This document shows positions 59,581-64,000 of a DNA stretch of 64,000 bases, piece by piece. The stretch's first letter is position 1; each line of letters opens with the position of its first letter. This DNA comes from an uncultured Treponema sp. (GTDB lineage: Bacteria > Spirochaetota > Spirochaetia > Treponematales > Treponemataceae). The translations under genes were made by a program, and so were the position numbers. Under the pieces are notes generated by a model, which worked only from the letters and a program-made list of their open reading frames with translations, had not been told where the DNA came from and did no database searches. The stretch lies in contig NZ_CAKVAM010000007.1 in the NCBI RefSeq assembly GCF_934725225.1, positions 38,858 to 102,857 on the forward strand. The letters run 5' to 3'.

Positions 59581-60115
59581 AATTTTTTTTATCTGGCTTT
59601 TTGCATTGCTTTTGACTTTTCCTTTTTTTGCCGAAGATTCGCTTCCTTTTGGCTACCGCGGAATCCAGCTTGGAATGTCTGTGGATCAGGTAAAAGAGGC
59701 TTTGAAAAAAGATTTGAATTTTGGCTACCGTGGCGACAGAGACGTTTCGCTTTTGCCTGGAGAAAACAGAACTTTAATAGAAACCGACACTTCAAAAAAT
59801 GCTCCGTATTCGTTTCTTGACCGCTGCTGGTTTCAGTTTTACGAAGACAAACTTTACACAATTACACTGAACTTGCGCCGCTCGAAAATTGACCATTATT
59901 CTGTTTTTTCTTCATTAACTGAAAAATATGGGAATCCGTCTTCGCTTAATCCTGAAAAATCCGAATGGAAGGACGACAACGTGATTATGTCGCTGGAACG
60001 TCCGCTGACTTTAAAATATACTGACAGGAAAATTTTTGAGGAGCTACAGTCAAAGGCTCTTGTAAATAAAAGCGCGGAAGAAATGGCGCGGGATGAATTT
60101 CTTGAAGGACTTTGA
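59570..60115 (+). CDS. Secreted protein of unknown function
   Basis: A 181-residue protein with a signal peptide (MRIKIFFIWLFALLLTFPFFAEDS). The mature domain has YRGIQLGMSVDQVKEALKKDL, a short motif of secreted adaptor or copper-stress-like proteins, then FYEDKLYTITLNLRRSKIDHY and LTEKYGNPSS. It starts in the last codons of the cyclic-nucleotide-binding gene, so translation is coupled. The YGNP-type fold is common in treponemal secreted hypotheticals. Confidence 0.66.
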   Translation: MRIKIFFIWLFALLLTFPFFAEDSLPFGYRGIQLGMSVDQVKEALKKDLNFGYRGDRDVSLLPGENRTLIETDTSKNAPYSFLDRCWFQFYEDKLYTITLNLRRSKIDHYSVFSSLTEKYGNPSSLNPEKSEWKDDNVIMSLERPLTLKYTDRKIFEELQSKALVNKSAEEMARDEFLEGL

Positions 60116-60118
60116 TTT

Positions 60119-60571
60119 ATGAGAAAATTTAAGTTTTTTGCGATTTTTGCAGTTTGTGCTTTTGTTCCTGTTTTTGTTTCGTGTCAGAATAAAAAATTTA
60201 ATCTTCCTGTAAAAGAAATTGAAATCTTGACTTCCGCAGGAAATTCCGTTTTTGTAAAAGCCGAGATTGCCCAAAAAGAAGAAGAGCGCAATTACGGATT
60301 TATGAACCGCAAGAATATTCCAGAAGGAACCGGAATGCTTTTTGTTTTTGAAAAAGATCAGGTTTTAAGTTTCTGGATGAAAAACACGCCGCATCCACTT
60401 TCAATTGCGTACATTGACAGAACTGGAGCAATTCAAAATATTTTTGACATGACGCCTTTTAGTCTTGCGCCTGTAAAAAGCACTCGTTCTGTACGATATG
60501 CTTTGGAAGTTCCGCAGGGCTGGTTTGAAAAAGCCGGAATAAAAACTGGCGATAAAGTTGCTGTGGATTAA
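60119..60571 (+). CDS. DUF192 lipoprotein
   Basis: A 150-residue protein with a lipoprotein signal (VFVSC, Cys about 21). The DUF192 domain has ERNYGFMNRKNIPEGTGMLFVFEKDQVLSFWMKNTPHPLSIAYIDRTG and a late DMTP. Studied DUF192 proteins have a small beta-barrel and no confirmed activity. It starts 3 nt after the previous stop and shares the unit. Confidence 0.82.
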   Translation: MRKFKFFAIFAVCAFVPVFVSCQNKKFNLPVKEIEILTSAGNSVFVKAEIAQKEEERNYGFMNRKNIPEGTGMLFVFEKDQVLSFWMKNTPHPLSIAYIDRTGAIQNIFDMTPFSLAPVKSTRSVRYALEVPQGWFEKAGIKTGDKVAVD

Positions 60572-60577
60572 AGTGTG

Positions 60578-61732
60578 CTAAATCTCAGCGTCTAGCTTTG
60601 CTATTTGCGCGGCGGCAATTTTGTCATCCGGGTCGATTTCAAGGACAACTTCAAAATATTTTCTTGCTTCTTCATTCTGATTCATTTTTAGGCACAGGCA
60701 GCCTAGGTTGCTTATAATTTTTGTGTTTTCTGAATCCATTGAAAGCGCGTCTACCAAAGTTTCTTTTGCTTCTTTTAGCTCGCCTGTTTCCATCTGGCAG
60801 ATTGCAAGCTCGTTTAATGTGTCCGCGTTTTCGTCTCCGCCTTCGCATTCTCTTGCTTTTAGAAATGCCTGCTTTGCGTCTTCAAAACGTCCAAGCCGCC
60901 TGAGTCCCCAGCCAAGCAAAAACCATGCGTTCCAGACAACAGGATTGTCTCTTATGAATTTTCGGATTTCCTCAAGTCCTTTTTCTTCCTGACCTTCAGA
61001 AATCAGTTTGTATGCGTCGCGGAATCTGTCGTTTTCCAAATTGCGGTTTGAAATTTTATTGATGATTTCCTGAGCGCGTTCTTTTTTGTAAATTCCGTTT
61101 TCACCAAGCTCTTCGTCTTTTGCATCTGCGACAAGTCCAAGGTAGCTTTCAAAGCAGCCTTTCGCTTCGCCGTAGTCGCGTTTTTTCAAGTAAAAAAAGC
61201 CTGCGTTAAAATATGCGTCTGGAATTTCTTCGTCGCTGTCCATTGCTTGCTTGTAGTAGTCAAGCGCGGCTTCATCGTAGGCATCTGCGTCTTCGTTCAG
61301 GGAATTGCGCCGGTAGCTGTCCGCTTTTTGGTCAAAGAAAATCGCCATGTTCAGAATTATCGCCTTGTCTTGCGGGTCAATTCCGTTTACAGCCAGCCAA
61401 ATTTCTTCTGCCAAATCCCAGTCTTCGTTGCGGGCTTTTAGTATTGCGGCTTCTGCCAGCTCCTTTTTTATTCCGGGGCGGACATCTGTAATCAGTTTGC
61501 GGTAATATTCTGAATTTTCATTTTTTTTATCGTAAGCAAGAACTGTTAAAATGCCAGAAAGAATCTGCTCTTCTGAAAGTTTTGCCGCGTCTTGCTCAAC
61601 TGGATCTTCCGGATTTTTTTTCTGAACAGGCAGTGGAATTTCAGGGTCGATTTTCATTGCCTTTGGGGAAAGCACCGAACCTTCCGGCAGCTTTATAAAA
61701 TAGATAGAATCCAGTGAATTTGTAGAAACCAT
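60578..61732 (-). CDS. TPR-repeat protein
   Basis: A 384-residue protein with at least five tetratricopeptide repeats from about residue 90 on, for example AYFNAGFFYLKKRDYGEAKGCFESYLG, WNAWFLLGWGLRRLGRFEDAKQAFLKA and KIISNLGCLCLKMNQNEEARKYFEVVLEIDPDD. The N-terminal 80 residues are polar and separate. There is no signal peptide. It probably scaffolds protein contacts. It lies 17 nt downstream of the PilZ gene. Confidence 0.85.
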   Translation of the reverse strand: MVSTNSLDSIYFIKLPEGSVLSPKAMKIDPEIPLPVQKKNPEDPVEQDAAKLSEEQILSGILTVLAYDKKNENSEYYRKLITDVRPGIKKELAEAAILKARNEDWDLAEEIWLAVNGIDPQDKAIILNMAIFFDQKADSYRRNSLNEDADAYDEAALDYYKQAMDSDEEIPDAYFNAGFFYLKKRDYGEAKGCFESYLGLVADAKDEELGENGIYKKERAQEIINKISNRNLENDRFRDAYKLISEGQEEKGLEEIRKFIRDNPVVWNAWFLLGWGLRRLGRFEDAKQAFLKARECEGGDENADTLNELAICQMETGELKEAKETLVDALSMDSENTKIISNLGCLCLKMNQNEEARKYFEVVLEIDPDDKIAAAQIAKLDAEI

Positions 61733-61749
61733 TTTTTTCCTTGTAAAAA

Positions 61750-62652
61750 TTATGTTGCTGAATTTTCCGGCTGAACAGGAGCTGCGGGCTTTTGCTCTTC
61801 CGCAGGCTGAATATCTTCGAGTTCTCCGGCTGTGAATTTATTGTCCAGCTCTTTGCGCTTGGTGTTTGCAATGTATTTGTTTATGTGGACTTTATACGCA
61901 AGGCTTATGGAATCTTCCGCAAATTTTATGCTTGCTGAAATAATGTCTTTTCTGCCTTCTATAAAATCTGTCCGAACGATAATTCCGCGGATTGAAATTG
62001 TTTCGTGAGGATCTTCAAATTCAAGCTGAATAAGAGCTTCTTTGTTTATAAGGAATTTTGCAAGCCCAAGCAGAACGACTTTTGCGCCTCCAAATGACAA
62101 GTCCTGCAAAATGCAATGGCGCGGAACATTTTGTATGTAAATTACAATTTCCTTTTTCTGAAGCCCGAGCTTGCGCATTGATTCCTGAGTTATGAGAATA
62201 CGCTCTTCTTTTCTTCTTGCCGCGTTGGAATTAGCATCAAGAATGTTGCCAATCATCAGAATCAAGTCGTCCGGCGGCCTTTGCGTGTACTGAATCGTAA
62301 TAATAGAAAGATCCGTGCTGTTCATGTACGGTTCGATTAAGCAGACTTTCGCCGTAACAAAAAAACTCATCAGCTGACCGTCTGGCTGGTAAAAGCAAAA
62401 TCTTAAGCTTACTGGCGGCGCGGATTTGTTTGAAAGCACTGCATAGGCTCCGCTTTTAGTTCCGAGGATTATTTTTGCCTGATTGAATGACGTTGAATTT
62501 ATAATACAAGGCCATTGAAGTCCGCTGCATTTTATATAAACCTGACGCGGATCCATTTTTAGAGTATGTATTATTTCCTTTGAAAAGGTGATTTCTGTGT
62601 CTTTGTAATTTTCGTAATAGCGATTGATAACCTGAGCTGTAACGATTGCCAT
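61750..62652 (-). CDS. PilZ-domain c-di-GMP-binding protein
   Basis: A 300-residue protein with an N-terminal PilZN-like region and a PilZ domain around residues 175-270. The key arginine and D-x-S-x-x-G motifs read PRHCILQDLSFGGAKVV. The tail has Pro/Ala/Glu repeats. It should bind c-di-GMP made by GGDEF proteins such as the one at 23985. TATTAT ends 6 nt before the ATG, with TTGTTG 17 bp upstream, so the message is probably leaderless. Confidence 0.82.
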   Translation of the reverse strand: MAIVTAQVINRYYENYKDTEITFSKEIIHTLKMDPRQVYIKCSGLQWPCIINSTSFNQAKIILGTKSGAYAVLSNKSAPPVSLRFCFYQPDGQLMSFFVTAKVCLIEPYMNSTDLSIITIQYTQRPPDDLILMIGNILDANSNAARRKEERILITQESMRKLGLQKKEIVIYIQNVPRHCILQDLSFGGAKVVLLGLAKFLINKEALIQLEFEDPHETISIRGIIVRTDFIEGRKDIISASIKFAEDSISLAYKVHINKYIANTKRKELDNKFTAGELEDIQPAEEQKPAAPVQPENSAT

Positions 62653-62658
62653 ACATCA

Positions 62659-62687
62659 ATAATAACTCATAATTCTTCTTTCAACAA
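62659..62687 (-). promoter_or_regulatory. Leaderless-type promoter of the PilZ gene
   Basis: On the minus strand: TTGTTG (62682-62687), 17 bp, TATTAT (62659-62664), 6 nt to the ATG. The rest of 62653-62838 holds an inverted repeat (62779-62791 with 62807-62818) and no gene. Confidence 0.65.
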
Positions 62688-62838
62688 TAGAAAATATTAA
62701 AAAAATGTTATGAAAGAGGAATGCCCATACCTTAATCATAATGAAGCGCATGCTGCTTAGTTTTTACTTTTTTGAAGCCTGCCAAAAATACAGCATATTA
62801 TTACGGGTATTTAGGCAGACTCGTTGTTCTTTTTTTTT

Positions 62839-63661
62839 TTATTTAGATTTGACAACGCGGAAGCCTATGTCTATGAATCTTTTTGTGGGCTCGAACCAAT
62901 TCTTATGATCCACCTCGTAGTATACGTCGTTACCTCCATAGTTGAGGCTGCCACCGCAGATATAGCGAAGCATGCCACTCATGTAGTATTCTCCGGTAAT
63001 AGCGATGTCCCAGCACCACTCCCATACGTTGCCGGTCATGTCATACAGACCATAGCCGTTAGGTGCTTTTTGTGCTACAGGATGCGTTCTCTCTTCGTCG
63101 ATCCAGGCTACGTCATTCAGATTGTCGCTGCCGCCGTACTTGAATTCCTGTCCTCCTTTTGCCGCATATTGCCATTCTTCTAGTGTTGGCAGGCGGTAGC
63201 CGTTGGCTGTTGTGTCGCAGTTAAGGTTTCTGTTGTAATGAACCCACTCGCCGTCTTCAATTTCCCATTTATCAGCGTCTGTGTCGCCCCGATATGAGTA
63301 GCACGGTTTTAAGTTTTCCTTTTTGCTCAGTTTATTGCAGAACATAACAGCCTCCATCCAGTGAAGACTTTCCACAGGAAGGTTCTTTTCTCCATAGAAC
63401 TTGCTTGGATTGTATCCCATTACAGATTCGAAAAGCTCCTGCGTAACTTCTGTTGCAAGAATAGAAAAATTCTGTCCAGGAACTGCAATCATCAAATCTC
63501 TTGCCTTGTAGTTTCCCTTTTCAAGAACTTTCTGTACGTCAACCTCCGCACGAAATATAGAGCGGAACTGTAAGCATAGCAAATGCGCAAAACAGCTTTG
63601 CAAAAAAAAGTCCGCTCTTGCGGCCGCCACCCAAAATAAAACATTTTTTCAAGCTCTTCAT
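62839..63661 (-). pseudogene. SUMF1/formylglycine-generating-enzyme-like lipoprotein, frameshifted
   Basis: The ATG at 63661, after GAGGT, opens a lipoprotein signal (MKSLKKCF, then FAMLTVPLYISC), but the frame stops at about 63539. The SUMF1-like domain continues one frame over (from about 63555), with VTQELFESVMGYNPSKFYGEKNLPVESLHWMEAVMFCNKLS, GYRLPTLEEWQYAAKGG, MTGNVWEWCWD and IDIGFRVVKS. One extra G in TGCGGAGG explains the shift. It lacks the active-site Cys pair of true formylglycine-generating enzymes, so it is a fold-only member, as in many treponemal paralogues. A sequencing error is an alternative. Confidence 0.75.
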
Positions 63662-63746
63662 TTTTTTTTCTACCTCAAAGATGAAATTATAAATTGTTTT
63701 GAGAGAATTTGATTCTTCTCTCCCTGTAATATAAATACTTTTTTTT

Positions 63747-63827
63747 AATAGGTCAAATTTCGAATCAGCACAGAAGTGGTTCTTTCCGTTTTGTTCATCT
63801 GTTGCAAAACTCGAATTTTGACCTATT
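63747..63827. repeat. Inverted repeat with 17-nt arms upstream of the SUMF1-like gene
   Basis: Arms 63747-63763 and 63811-63827 pair with one mismatch and are separated by 47 nt. The arm core is AATAGGTCAAA. It lies 86-166 nt before the start codon, so it may be two facing binding sites for one regulator, or the ends of a small mobile element. Confidence 0.65.
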
Positions 63828-63874
63828 ATTGAGTTTCTTCTATACAAATGAGAATTTTAAAGCCAAAATTTTCA

Positions 63875-64000
63875 CGCACTAAGTGTATACACTTAGTGCG
63901 GTTGACACAACCGCACTAATCCGATTATTACGGCTCGTGAGCCGGTGAAAATATGAAGCGAAGCGGAATATTTTCACAGATAACCACCCGCTATGCGGGT
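63875..64000. other. Cluster of palindromes running off the window end
   Basis: In order: a perfect 26-nt palindrome (63875-63900); a 9-bp stem with ACA loop (63896-63904 with 63908-63916) that overlaps the palindrome; CGGCTC-GT-GAGCCG (63931-63944); a 10-bp stem (63945-63954 with 63968-63977); ACCCGC-TAT-GCGGGT (63986-64000). No open frame is visible. The triloop stems resemble the arrays after the porin genes. Confidence 0.75.

Overview
The window looks like a chromosomal stretch of a treponeme (Spirochaetota), probably one of the host-associated gut or rumen Treponema. This is inferred from content, not from a search. The signs are an A+T-rich genome with Phe-, Cys- and Lys-rich housekeeping proteins, a PheS of the archaeal/eukaryotic type, an archaeal-type UMP kinase, ThyX, several large proteins that seem spirochaete-specific, a bactofilin, GGDEF and PilZ proteins, and many small secreted proteins.

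Layout. 1-2949: end of a sugar-binding protein, then ATPase and permease of a multiple-monosaccharide ABC transporter. 3156-5960: hemolysin III-like membrane protein, SlyX and a beta-CASP RNase-like protein. 6162-12300: an accessory region with two convergent outer-membrane porin genes, an Rpn-type nuclease, a frameshifted HicB antitoxin and an IS110 element with a candidate bridge RNA. 12314-20254: DUF2804, a large unknown protein, ThyX, small membrane and secreted proteins, PgsA-like synthase and RadA. 20526-28586: a minus-strand run (PheS, secreted proteins, rhomboid, GAF-GGDEF cyclase, unknown, Dus, TatD). 28865-31792: a plus-strand cell-envelope operon (M23 peptidase, bactofilin, unknown, RicT). 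31869-40538: a second accessory region with a membrane-anchored dCTP deaminase/dUTPase-fold protein, a second Rpn nuclease, a second convergent porin pair, a HigB/HigA-like toxin-antitoxin pair and two AAA/DUF4143 ATPases. 40564-45932: HflK/HflC, an unknown membrane protein, a biotin-dependent carboxyltransferase and tRNA-Thr. 46030-64000: TrkH/TrkA, UppP, PurD, a minus-strand run from CysS through an ECF sigma/anti-sigma pair to PyrH and a glucosaminidase, then MurB, a cyclic-nucleotide-binding protein, TPR and PilZ proteins, and a frameshifted SUMF1-like lipoprotein.

Most striking is the four-copy porin family. All copies share an identical block of about 105 nt that runs from the ribosome-binding site through the signal peptide. 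They lie in two convergent pairs enclosing accessory genes, their middles are mosaic, and they end in near-identical terminators. Three of the four carry arrays of small hairpins between stop codon and terminator. Both Rpn nucleases sit directly beside porin genes. This has the architecture of a recombining surface-protein system.

Other unexplained structure: two arrays of five 22-bp imperfect-palindrome units; a dispersed palindromic repeat with a constant TCAAG loop and co-varying arms; a set of genes whose -10 box lies only 6 to 10 nt before the start codon (leaderless transcripts); one palindromic -35 hexamer that appears to serve two divergent promoters; and a hairpin cluster that runs off the end of the window.
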